In this document: one piece after another, positions 26,080-38,337 of the stretch
Layout of the letters: the number at the start of each line of letters is the position of its first letter
Numbering within the stretch: the first letter of the stretch is position 1
NCBI GenBank assembly: GCA_019843655.1
Contig: JACDQD010000009.1
Coordinates: 4,487,204-4,551,203, forward strand
Length of the DNA stretch: 64,000 nt
Origin: Lethocerus indicus
Lineage: Eukaryota; Arthropoda; Insecta; Hemiptera; Belostomatidae
Direction: 5' to 3'
The notes under the pieces: generated by a model
Databases searched by the model: none
What the model was told of the DNA's origin: nothing
What the model saw: only the letters and a program-made list of their open reading frames with translations
Position numbers and translations under genes: made by a program

Positions 26080-26466
26080 GGATATAGAGCACAACCCAGG
26101 CGCATAGGATAGAGTGTAGGGCAAGTCCCTGTTTTGTTTTGGCCCGTATCGTTGGGCCGTGAGGGCGAGTGCGAGTGCGGGTGTGTGGGTGCGCCAGCGC
26201 GTGTGAGTGGGTGCGAACTAGACGTGCGTGGAGGGTGTGGGAAGTTCCCACCGAGGGTGTCCACCTGCGGGGCCACCCCTCGTGCCGCTGCCCCTCAGGT
26301 CTCGACCCTCAGTCCCTCTCTGCCTCCCGTCCCCTACGGCATGCCGCTCTCGGCTACTGCCCCTTAGAATTGTGACGTCTCATCCAGTTTATTTTTTTTC
26401 CATTCATAGTTCCGTGCTCCGATTCCGTCGACGATGAAGGAACGATCTTCCCGGAACGACTCAAAG
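26080..26466 (+). other. GC-rich island with a possible alternative first coding exon of canoe
   Basis: A CpG-rich block stands out from AT-rich flanks. Near its end ATG at 26434 opens MKERSSRNDSK and reaches AAG|GTGCGT at 26466/26467. Phase 0 would join GGCGGCAAG-ATG of the exon at 28240 without a stop, adding 14 residues before the canoe Met. An in-frame stop upstream (26365-26367) bounds it. The donor is non-optimal and I found no Inr/DPE pair, so this is only a candidate. Confidence 0.2.
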
Positions 26467-27503
26467 GTGCGTCCGCGTTTTAGTGTCTTTTGCATTTGTG
26501 AAAAGGTGGTTGTGAAACTCCATTTCATGTTTACCTATTACAGTTTATCGCAAAGTGTTCGCAGAATGTAATCAGTTTATTCCTTAACGCTCATCCAAAT
26601 TATTGCACTGCTCTAGTACTTTTTATCTATATCTCTTAACCTTATTTTTGTAAAAGAGTACTCCGTAATAATACTCCGGAATTATTATTTTCTGTAGCTT
26701 ATTTGTACGCCTAATCTTAAGCTTACGTATCTTGAGTTGTTTTTCGGTACCGATTTGCGTTTATGTATTTGCATATATTCGTTCATTGTAGGATTTACGA
26801 ATATTTTCATGAATTTACTAAAAAAGACTTCTTAAATTTATGTGAGAAAGTGATTTCAACAGTTTGAAATTCCTGGCACTGTTATCCTCAGTTTTTGAAA
26901 TTTTGATATTATCCTTTTGCGAATCAACTGCCACCTGGAAACGATTAATTCGTGTAAAATGTGTAAAAGTACTAGAGAAATGTAGGCCCGAGGTTGGTCG
27001 CTTCCTGTAATAACCGGTTGGCAATCAAACAGACCGCGGACAATTTCCAGGGAACGCTCTCACTTTCTCGGTGTCTTTCCCACTATGGTAATGGACGTCT
27101 TCCGTGTAACGCTTTCTCGGGAATCGTCGAATCGCCGATCGGCCGTCCGCCAGCTAAAGATTTATGTTACACTTTCGCCGGTTGGGAATAGTGCGGGAGG
27201 TAGGGAAAAAAAATGGCAGCGAGGGCGGAAGCCTGCCATCCTACGCGTAACGGTGCCATTCTACCTGGGCTCCCTGCCTCGGGCCCCTTCCCTTTGAAAA
27301 ACCCGGCCTGTCAGCCAAATAACAGGTCCCACGACATCACAACGAGATATTTGATTCGGGGAAAACGTTTGACGGGCCGACGTGGCTGGGAACGATTTTT
27401 CAAAGCGTTTAACTTATAACCTGTAATTCATCCAGAGATTTGGACTTGTATAATGTTAGGTATTTGAGAGTGATTTTCTGTCTCATCTCGCTTGTTTATT
27501 CAT

Positions 27504-27540
27504 GCTAAACTGGGTTCGGTTTCTCACCATCGTCAGTAGC
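27504..27540 (-). repeat. Hammerhead-like 37-bp motif, copy F with compensatory stem change
   Basis: Minus strand: GCTA, CTGACGA, TGGT, GAGA, AACC, GAAC, CCAGTT, TAGC, 37 nt. The inner stem is GGT/ACC where most copies have GGC/GCC, a paired change that keeps base pairing. The CCGG box is altered. Confidence 0.58.
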
Positions 27541-28239
27541 ACTAAGTTTGTGGTGTTTAGTGGTATCATGTTTTATGATGTATTGGGAGTTTTTATTATT
27601 AATATCAATTATGGAAACTATTTATGTATAATCTGTTAAGAAATGTTTACTTGTGGTTTGAATTAATCACAGTCCCGTGATAAATATATTCGTGGTGATT
27701 CCTCGCGATATATATTCGAAGAATCTGCTGATAAATCCCCATTAGCCTCCTAACCATAGGAATATTGGATCCCGATATTTTAGTTTGATTGATGCGATAG
27801 TTATCATGACTAGATTAGACGTCAAGAACCAGTTGTCATTGGCCATAATGTCTGCCATAAGATGATCCTGTCGTATTGTAGACCGGTTGTCGAATTATAA
27901 TTATAGGCGGGATATGCGACATAAATTAGACGATATTGTTGTATTTCGTTGAAACATTCAGTAACTGCTGCATCTATTCTGCAAACTTAGTATTTAATCG
28001 CCTGAAACATCACATCGGACATTCTCTAATGAAATCTAGTCCTAATATTCTTTAGTATATAGTTATATAATATTTTTACGCTATCAGACAAGTGGTCGTA
28101 GCTTCTAACTAAATTCTGTTTGACGATGAATAATTGCTGGTATTATTAATTATAACTTGTATTGTTAATATGAAATGCTAGTTAAATAATTTCCTGCCTG
28201 TTTCAAATTGTTGTTGATTAACAAAAATTTCATTGACAG

Positions 28240-28368
28240 GGCGGCAAGATGAATCAGGAAATGGCAATGGTGGTGAGGCGCAGTGAGGATAGGGAAGCTC
28301 TCCGTGGTGTAATTCAACAATGGAACGCCAACAGGCTCGACCTTTTCGAATTGTCGGAACCCAACGAG
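28240..28368 (+). CDS. cno: Canoe/afadin, first common coding exon (ATG at 28249)
   Basis: The exon follows acceptor CATTGACAG and ends at GAG|GTAAAT. It has nine untranslated bases (GGCGGCAAG), then ATG at 28249 with A at -3. It encodes 40 residues ending IQQWNANRLDLFELSEPNE, nearly identical to the N-terminus of Drosophila Canoe and mammalian afadin, where the WNANRLDLFE.S.P segment is characteristic. Canoe is a cytoplasmic scaffold of adherens junctions that links nectin/cadherin complexes to F-actin and responds to Rap1-GTP. The start could also be Met5 or Met7; the first ATG has the better context. It leaves in phase 0 and joins the exon at 61753 across a 33.4-kb intron. Confidence 0.95.
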
Positions 28369-31300
28369 GTAAATTTTCAGTTAATATATTATTATTATTG
28401 TACTGTATCTTTCAGGCAATTAACTTGATTGCCATTGGGGCACGTTACAAATTTGGTAATGGACGGCGGTCCGAGGACATTCATTTTCAAGAATAATACA
28501 AATTTAAATTTCAAAATTTTAATGCCCTATTTTTGTGAATATTTAATGATTAGCCTAGTAGTTTCATTACACCTTTACAATGATTCATTGTATAAACAAC
28601 GAATTCACATTATATTAATTATTCGAGTCATTTCAGTTTGGGAGAATTTTTAATGAGATAATGCGCTGTATGGTTTTATATTGCGGTCTGATTCACGAGC
28701 CGGGCAAGCAATGCGATCGGAGAATTATCTCTTATTGAAATAAATAGAATGATATCAGACTCGAAATAGTTCTTGGCTGCACAGTTTCAAATTATTTTAT
28801 AAACGCTATCAAAGTGTAACATAAAATATGTGAAATTAATAAGTTAACTAGTATTCCTAGAAATGTTTATTTATGTGCGCAATAACTGAACGGATTTCGG
28901 AACACATAAAAATGCCTTAAGGAAATAGTTTGAATTGATCTATGGCTTCTTTTTCAAGGCGCCAAAATGGCACCCGAACCTTTTGTCGTTGACCCATACC
29001 ATGACTGCATTAAAGGCATACTTAAAACTCTTTTTTGCTACCCTTCTTGACCCTATTCTCCTCGCGAGAAAGGTTTCTCCTTAACTTAAAATCGCGTCGT
29101 TCTCCGTTGTCGGTCGAATTGGCCCGGTGTAAAGAGTGAGGGGGTCCTATCGCAGGCCTCTTAAGCCCCGCGTTTCTTTCGACACGAACGCGGCCGATAT
29201 TAAGCTGGGGAAATCCGCGAATGTAAAGATACTGGTGTGTGACTGTTCCTCAGTTTTCCGGTGATTTGTGCTTGAGAAACTGGCTCATGTTACCGACTGT
29301 TGACCGACTGATATAAGATATAATTAAGAAATTTATAATTCTTTCTTAGAAATCTAGAAAGTAGGCTTATTACTATAATCCATAGTCTAACACTTAAGAC
29401 CGTTTATTGCATCTTCTCGTCAACTCCGTGTCTTACGGATATTTTCCTTGCAATCTGACCACTCCTATTTTTATAAGGTTGTTATTCGCTATAAATGTTC
29501 TATTTTACAAATAAAGTTTTGCAACTATTGAAACATGAAATTACATGGAGAATATTGTATATTGAATAATATCTACTTATATTTTTTATTCTGGAGATGA
29601 CGGCTATAGTGGTCAGGTGGGTAGTTCGCTACGTCAGCCGTCGACATTGGGCGTGCGTTTCCCTTTTGACGATTGCGTCATTTTCGACCGGCTCTGTTTT
29701 CTTAAAGGACGGTCATTTTTCGTGCGATTCTGCCAAATCTCTGCGGTTTATATTTTGCGCAAGCGAGAGTCAAACTCCCGTCCAATTTCGCCCAGGACTC
29801 GCACTTATCTCTAGACGATGGCCAGTAGATTTGCGATAGCGGCTCACTTTACATTCGGACGTTGCGATTGATTAAAAGCGAACGCTAGATAAGAATATTT
29901 CACGGTGGTTGAGTTGGCAGATAAGGATACGGCATGCATGGGAAGAACTTTTCCTTGTAGGACTTACTTAACGGCCTACATTATTACATGACTGTGTTGT
30001 AAATCTGTGCATACAGCGGCTATAGGCGAATGATTACTACACGCCAGACAGAATAGAATGAATAAAAAATCTATACGCACAGGTGCATCACACAAGAAGC
30101 AATTAATTTTTCCTTGCTATAGACAATTTCGGGAAGTAGTTTCAGTCTTGTGCTGCGTACATTTTCTATAATAAAATTAACGATTTATTTATAAGTAAGG
30201 TGTTCTGTTAGTTTAACTAGAGAAAAGTTTTGGTTTTCTCGTACGGTATACATTCATTAGGGCAAATTTCGATTAAATGGATGAATTTTTGTACGGCTGT
30301 ACTGTAGACCACGGTCTCAATAACAGGATTTCTTCACCCACTTAAGGTGTATTCCTTCCTCTGATTTTTATTGTTTCAAAATGGCTTTATTAGCATTTTT
30401 GTTTACACGATTTTTCATTTATTAGGCATTATGTACTCACTCAATTATCCTCAGTAAAATGTATGAATGATGTTTATCACGTACAAGTTCATCTACTTAT
30501 ATCATAATTTTGTACTGGGCGGAATTGAGGGGTGAGGGTCAGTCAGCCATAAGGTATCGTGTTAATAGTGGCAATTCGCAAATGTGTTCACCTAGGAGGT
30601 CGCCGCACCCATCATCCTCCGTCATCGACCCGCCCTCTTGTTGAACCCACCTCCCCCACCCCTTAACCCTTCCCGAGTTGGTAATTAACTGGCAAATAGC
30701 TTTATTAACGCGGTGGCACTTCACCGTCTCCGTAATTGGGATAGGGACCGCGGCCCCCCCAATTTTCCCGGGTCACTTCCTTAACCAAATTCGGTATCCG
30801 GGGGACCGCCAGCTTCCTTCGAACGCCTCCCCTTTCCGATTGGTCGCCCAACCGTTTTTTCCCCGGTATATAAAAAACAATGCGTTCAACATTCCATTTG
30901 ATGGCTATAGTAAATAAACACCGCCGGAATGATTTTTATCCCGGCAGAGGTAGTAATATGTTGACAGTCTCGTTGAAAACGTAAGAAGAGATTTGTTGAA
31001 AACCCTGTAAGTGACGATAGAATTCTCGAGTGTAAGTTGGTTTACGAGCGACTGTATGACATAAGGAGGCTATTTTATTCGGGGTCCAATAGGTGTGGTT
31101 TTCTATTTGGCCTAGGCTTATGCCCAGTTGATCTCGAGGAGTCAGAAAACTATTCCATTGATGTCTGATAATTTTTTGTCATGACTTTCTTATTCCTGGT
31201 ATCCCTTGTTTAATACTTCCCCGAGATCGATTCCGACTTATGGTTTAGTGATCGAGGAGTTATAAGTGGCTTTCTCTGTTTATTTAAGTACTACAATATA

Positions 31301-33734
31301 TTGTTCAATTAGATATGTCGTCGACCGCGTTTTCGAATATTTCGCGTGTAGGTACGGACACTTTTCGGCTTAACGGATATACTTTTCCAGGTATCGATAT
31401 CCAGGTTTCCTTCTGAAAAGTTATTTTTAATAACGTGTATCGCTGTAGTCTATACCCAGAACGAGATAAACGAATCAAATACTTCCGGTGTGAAGAACGA
31501 CTTTTTAACAGATACGTTATCTCTCGGTAAGTACAAGATATCGGTAACCGTGTGTACAAAGATTCATGAGAAATAGAAAGGTATGGGATTTCTGTTGGAT
31601 CCACTTCACGAATGGAACGCGTAGTTCTGTACGTTTTTGATAACATCATCACTCCTTCTACAATGATTCCTTTTCTTATGCAAACTTTTTAGTATTCTTG
31701 TATCCCTCACTGAAGCCATTTTGGAGATTCAAACTTATGGATGTGAACTGACCCTTAGCTAAAGAGGATTTTACCGGAAAGTCTCTCCTCAGTTAAATTT
31801 GGTAACTTTTGTTCATGCGGTACTTTGTGCTATTCAATTTTCTGTTTAAGCTTGAGTTTAGAAGTTACTAGGCTGAGGAAAGTGCTCCAAACTTTGTGTG
31901 ATATAATAAGATATTCGATTTTCTTAAGTAAACTGGCAGTGCTGGCGATTCCTCTCGATATTTTCTTCAAGGAAATCATCTTTTTCCATCCTTCATAATT
32001 AGAAGATTCATTCAATATATTTACCAGTTTATTTCTTTCCCTAATTATCAATGCTAAGTTTCACTTCTCGCTCTATCAGAAAGAGTAAGTGAAGTTCCTT
32101 ACTTTGTGACCAAGTTATTGTGTCGGGTGTTGAATGCTGGGCTAGGCACTTTTGAAATTGGAGTCCCATGACGTCACAGCACCTGTTGGACGCTATCCAG
32201 TTCAACGTCTCAAATTATATTGTAAATGGAAAATGTTTTCGTTTGCGATACTCGTGAATTCCAGAATGAAGCACAACGTGCGCGTGATTGGAAAGCATAA
32301 ACATTCTAATTTAAACTTTATCAGTTTGTCCTTTCGGTTAAATATCTAGTGAGAATTGAGGGCATAATTATTCAGCCTCATGTTTTACTTTTTTTATTCA
32401 AGTTGGACTGTTCGCTTTTTGAATGACTAAAAACCCATTGAAGAGCCCTTCCCTATAAAATGTGGGTCAAATTTTAATGCATCCGTTTTGTTTAAAAAAC
32501 GGAAATTGTCCGCGCGGGAAGAACCCAATTTGCCCTAATATGACATCCTACTCTTTTCCTAATCCCGAAAATTACGGCTGCAAAACCGCACAATTTGCCT
32601 GACCTTCTGGTGTCATTTGAGTGGGAGGGGAGTACTCATTTCACTGAAACACCCTGACTTTGTTTTTCAAAATCTTTTGTAATTATTTTGTTTAAGAAAA
32701 TATTAGTTCGTCGATAAGTCCTATAAGCACTACACCTATTTAGCCACATTTTTGTTTTCCTTTACTATATAATACATAAATTATTACTGAAATAATAATA
32801 CGACCACTAATCCATATTTTCTGTTACTTTGTTCCTTCAATTGAAATAATATGAGAACAAAGCCCAATTAATTGTTTGGTCTCCGGTTCAGGGTTATATA
32901 AATACGGAATTACCATTAATAAATTTTTTCGAGAAATTATATATAAGTTTAATCGAGTATAATGTGTGCATTTCGGAGATTCTTTTTGTTATCAGAGAGT
33001 ATCTTGTCATGATATTTATAACAACTCACATTGATTACGGGTAGTAAAATATATTTTGTAGCTTGGGAGGAAAATTCGTTGCGGGTAGTATTTTTTGCTC
33101 TATAGTTCGTTTGCCTGAGCTAAAGACACGTTCTTTAGTGCATTTTTAATGCCAAATTTCGATAATATAATAATATTAGATGCATTCTACCATTACCAGA
33201 GCACCTTATTTTATATTCGAATAAAATCGATGGGTTTTTAATCGATCAGAATTTTCGACAAACAATCATTGTTGGGAAAGCCGAGTGTTTCCCACAAGAA
33301 AGACGGGTGTTGTTGCCCGCTCTTTTCGTTTTCTGAAAACTCGGCTAGAGTGGGAGGCTGAATTGTGATTTACGCCCGTTCCTAAATTTAAAATGCAACG
33401 GAGTCCTACAATTACATTCGTTAAAAGATGACATCACGTTGCCCTATTAGAACTGCGCTAACAGGCCGCCAGTTTATTTAAACAGCACCGAACTGAGCTC
33501 CAAGCGAGCGTCACCGGACTTGGCTTAGATTATAATTACGAACGTTGCGCAACTTAGTACAATTCATTGAAGAGAAACACGAACGCTCTTCGATAATTAG
33601 TGAATTTATTCGTTCAATTAAAAGTATATAGTAAAATGATATGAACATTATTTTTAAAAAGGACAAAAGGGCTGTAATATGTAGCCTTTCTGATTGCATT
33701 GTTGGAATTGAGTAAATATCCCCGATTGAACACG

Positions 33735-33768
33735 GCTGGCGATGGCAGGAAGCCGAAACCGGTCTAGC
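33735..33768 (+). repeat. Hammerhead-like 37-bp motif, copy D
   Basis: Plus strand: GCT, GGCGA, TGGC, AGGA, AGCC, GAAA, CCGGTC, TAGC. Stem II arms GGC/GCC and the GAAACCGGTCTAGC end are perfect. The first arm and CTGA part have lost about three bases. Upstream CACGG is shared with copies A and C. Confidence 0.6.
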
Positions 33769-36700
33769 GTAGGAGTAAACAAACAATAGAGCGGAGGCAG
33801 TAAATCACTTTGTGAACTCGCTCTTGAAGATGTCACGCCATGATTTTCGCAAAAATGTCAAGAAACGAATTCAGGAAATCTTTTTTGGAATCCGCACACA
33901 AGACTCAAACGTTCAGAAACGAAACGACGTTACAAATTTACAATTATTACTTACAAACATATTTATAATTTACAACTGTACTTTGAAACCAAACTGGGTC
34001 TAACTCCAACAAAACTCAATCCTCGCAACCCATACGCCTTCGTAAAATCGTTAAACTTATGTATCTGAACGCACAATCCATTCCGGTTTGAATGTTCCCG
34101 AACTAGCGATTTCCCTGTATAAATCCTTCCATTCCAAACCTTTGATTCGACAGCTCTCCTCGCGTCACCATCATGAAAATCCCTTGCGTCATAAGAGGAA
34201 ATGGTGGCGTAGTAATGACAGGAGTACCATAAATGCGTGTGTTCGAAAGTACATTCGTGTTATATGATCGTACTATCGCTAAATTTAATTTTGTAATATA
34301 CTTTGAAATTAATTTCAACACTTGACTTCCGCACATGTTTAGTTATCTGGCTATAATTCTTCTTGAACTGTCTGAATAAACATCCTCGAACGCTTTCAGA
34401 AATATAGTGCTCCATTTTAGGAAAGCTCCCCCCAGGGGGCGGCACGTACATTAGGCGACATCAAGGATTGAGTTGGGGCGCCACGGAAGCGCTTAAGGCC
34501 CCAGGACCCCGCCCCTCTTGGGACCCAGGTAAGCCCTCCTTTACCTCCCGGTCCCAAATGCGACGGGGTTAACAGATAAAAATCAGTACGGCACACAAGA
34601 CTCCCCCAGTGTAATCCAATAAGATCGTAACGAGCCTTCGATTTGGCCCAGATAACTTCTGCTACTTCTGTAAATCTGTGATTCCTATTTGAGCGACGGC
34701 AGGAAGAGAGAGAAAAAAATTGATGAAAAACTTTCCCGAAGGGGAAGAAAACCTCCACGCCCGTATTTTTACAATGGGAATTCCCTCCATACACATTCTT
34801 CGGGTACTATTGTGTTCCGATCTTTTTGAATCCCTTCTATACCTGTCCGGCATAATGCAGGAAAATGTTTCAAAACAGATTCATCAAAGGAGAGAATACT
34901 TTTTAGATCGATGGGGGGAGGGGGTTGTGTATCGCTAGGGGGGACATGTCTCTGACATCTTTAGTTGTCAAAGTTCAACTTATTCGGTGGTAACTAAAAG
35001 AATCTTGAAATAGTATAGGGCCAGCTGTAACAACCTCTGTGTATAGACAATTGTGGAAACTGACTTGCACGATGTCTGAACGTTAGCTTATATTCAGTAT
35101 GGTATATGAAACAGTTATAACTCGTACCACGTTTTTTATTTTAAGGCCTGAATTTTTAATTTAAAACCTAATTTTTTTATTATTTTGACATTTATAATAA
35201 AATTCATGCTTATATATACATTGATATCGCTAATTTCCGACGGTTCCTTGTGACTTCTAATAGATCAAATTCCTAGATCCGTCCTGTTTGATAGTCACAC
35301 GACACGGATTCTTTATCTGATAAGGACCAAAAGATAAACGTTATTTTTATTTTCGGTACTTTGGTATGATTCAGCCTCAAAATTCCATAGTACAAATGTT
35401 GCATTGTACTCTTATCGGTTTTGAGATACGTTTCACCATATCTGTTAGCATGTATCATAACCGGATTTCCATCTAACGGACGCTTCATTTTTCTCTCAAT
35501 TCCGCCACAATATGCCGCGTGCTATCTTGGCGTTTCTAAACTGTTGGCCTTTCTCGAAGTCAGCTCCCCTCCTCCGCGTCCTTTATCGGCGACAGGCGTA
35601 ATGCCTTTCCCATTACCGCTTCTCCTCGTACGTCATCTCTCCCGAACGGGCCCAGTAGTATTATTGTTGGGAGATTGTGGTGCCGCTGCGCCGGGAGTTA
35701 AAGAAAAACAAGAAATGCACCGGAGAGATAAGGTTTAAAAATAAATAACAGCTCTCTAGTTCTGGTCTTCCATTGTTTTGTTTCACAAGTAGGTTCTGAT
35801 TAATGTTTCTTTTTTATTACACTATAATTGTTGTTGTCAGATGATGAAATAGGAATAAAATGAGATAAATATGGAGTATCATTTGTTTAATAAGAGTTTT
35901 TTTCTAGAATTCTCCCTCTAAATTCTCCTAAATAATAAGTAAACTTATGAATGAATTCGTGATATTTATTTCATTCGTATGCGTTATCAATTATTATAGT
36001 TTACTTTCTGGTGGAACACATGGCCTACTTGAATTTTTGGAAGTATTTATCCTTTTGAAATATTATAATTTTACACGTTAATCCTTATTTTCTAAATGTT
36101 CAAATGTGGGAAAGGCCAACACCAATATCGCTTATTGCTTTATAGAATTGTGGAAAAGTTTGGATTGTGTATTTACTGTCTCAGTAATACGGTTTAAGCT
36201 TCCTACTTGTACCTTATGTTCGTCCTTCCTACTGACCGGTGGTACGCAAGGGAAGCGGAAAACGGTTGGTCTGCAAACCGTAAACGGTGGGGTGGTTGAG
36301 GGGGGGGGTGACGCCTAGCGTTGCGGACCATTCTGACGCAACGAGCTGACCGATTATGAAGAGGGGGTCGATCTCACCGACAATGACCGCATTGTTAACG
36401 CCGCCCCCTTCGGGCTTCGCCAATTTACGGCGCTCCCGAATAATGGAGGAGTCCGCTCTTTATTTTTACAACTCGTTCGCTCGGCTGCGCCCCACTACCT
36501 TTGTCCGAGGTTCCCCTTATTCACACTTCCCCTCTTACCCGCCGATGCCCCTCTCTTCCCCCCGCCCACCTCGATAGGTGAACTCTTGACTGCCGAGAGT
36601 AAACAATTTACGATTACTGCCGTGTACACAGGAGGGTTGGTCCAACTGACGCGCCCCTTTGTCCTCCCCGTGTCCGCGTACAAGTTCCTATAATGAAACC

Positions 36701-38296
36701 TAATGTAACCGGGGCTATTTGGCGAACGGTTTATATCTAAAGTGTATATCTGACTTCCCCCCCCGTCCCCTTCCTATTTATTGGGGGAATAGAGTTCTAG
36801 TTTTTTATTGCCCTAGCCAGGGGTGTATAAAAGGTTACCCGCGGGATATATTGCCTCGGGACCCTCCTAGTCATCTACATAATAAAATGAATCAGATTTA
36901 TAAGTACCTAGTCTGTTAGCACACACTAGTTTCGACACGCTCTACCAGTTTCCCTCATTTTCATTTAGACAAATATTGTACTAGATCGTAAACTAAATTC
37001 TAGTCCTTTTCTCTCGTGCGTATTTCTGACAGCACCTCTTGCGTTATATGGGACAGTTGTTTATTTTTTTTGGCTTCAGTGGAAGCCGTGCTCTAATACT
37101 GCCCGGTGACTGGTTCTTTTAAAAATCAACGTATATTTATTTCCTCTTCATCGCGGGTATATTCTTCGTTAGGGTTATTTTTGTTCGTTTCCAATCCCTG
37201 CTCCGCCAGAGACGAGTGTTCGCATTCACTAGGAGAAACCTCGCAGGGGGGAAATTTTAATCCAATTGTCCGGAGAGAGTGGATCGTTGGGAAAAAGCGG
37301 CTCAGATAGTGTTCCGACGCCCACTGCTATCACGAGGTCTTCTGGCGTCAGCCTAGTACGCGCAGTCCCGCAGCACGTGATCCCATCCTTCCTCATCCCC
37401 GCATGCGCATCCCACTGTCCGATAGACCCCGCCGGTACAGAACAGCATTGAGTGATCCGTGTCCTGTTTCTAGGAACAAGCTGATGCTCCCAATTATATT
37501 TGACAGCTGACGTGATTTATGGTACTTCTAAAATTTCTTTTAAATCTGTCGTCTTATTTTCTCACGAATGAAAATGAGGATTTAGCAGGGAACAGAGGTC
37601 CGAATTTTTTGATATCGGTTTCAAGAACATGACTTCCAACTAATTTTGTTTGAAGAAAAGGATTGTGGGAGGTCATGGCCCAAAGCTGCGTTGTGCCAAT
37701 GGTTCGTGGGTTCAATCCGTCGTACGCCTTTCAAGGCGATCTAAGGTCTTAACGATTAGTCTTTCGACTGGCCTACTTTAAACAGGATGTTGTTCGGGCT
37801 GAAACTTGGTCATCACGAACATTAACCGGGGTACTCTGTCCTAGGATGGGTCGGACAATAATGTAAATAACGTCGGTTTCTGTCCTTGGTAATAATCTTT
37901 CATTTCCATATTCTATTAACTATTTCCAGATGCTACCACAATGGACCTATATTATAACGATATATTTTTTGTTTGAGCTTATTTTACGTTCGAATTTAAC
38001 TCCTGGAAATTATTTTTAACGAAATGATAAAATACTCAATATAGTGTTAAACAAGACTGGTGTGCGAGACTGCCTCATCACCTCATAAGTAAGCGGAAAA
38101 AGCTACCGGCGTGAATAAAACATGAATGCAAGTAGCGCAATACAGAGCAATCGTAGGCGTGAGATTGCTGTTGTGCGCGGTACAAGATAGAATCCGAGCT
38201 GCATTCCCGGATAGAAGAATTCTTGCTCTAGACAATTAATTTGACCGTTTAATATTGAACTTCCCGTTTGCGTCTTTGACTGGATGACTGTTCAGT

Positions 38297-38337
38297 GAGA
38301 TAATAACCGATATTTCGAAACATCCTCCTTCTTCAGA
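38297..38337 (-). repeat. Second hammerhead-like or retroelement-type motif
   Basis: Minus strand: TCTGAAGAAGGAGGATGTTT followed by CGAAATATCGG. It has CTGAAGA and GAAA boxes but not the CCGGTC end, so it is a different family from the 37-bp motif. I remember similar CTGAAGAAGG...CGAAA words as common in invertebrate repeats; that memory is not checked. Confidence 0.3.

Larger units (their letters stand above)
4584..28239 (+). other. cno: Canoe intron 1 (about 23.7 kb), no nested gene recognised
   Basis: The intron runs from donor GTAATT at 4584 to acceptor CATTGACAG ending at 28239. The DNA alternates between AT-rich stretches and GC/CpG-richer islands at about 7580-7960, 8340-8960, 10980-11240, 12060-12340, 12940-13420, 14240-14780, 16460-16800, 20100-20900, 22170-22460, 24080-24820, 26080-26466 and 26990-27400. 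Open frames of 60-160 codons in the islands show no recognisable domain and overlap on both strands, as expected by chance in stop-poor GC-rich DNA. The islands may be enhancers; that is inference. Repeats, (TA)n tracts and hammerhead-like motifs are listed separately. I see nothing else between them. Confidence 0.6.

Noticed and set aside
31305..31652. 115-codon minus-strand open frame
   Set aside because: No family recognised, no supporting splice sites or start context. Kept as noncoding intron.
37690..37730. tRNA-like GGGTTCAATCC
   Set aside because: B-box-like word only; no A box at the right distance and no cloverleaf.
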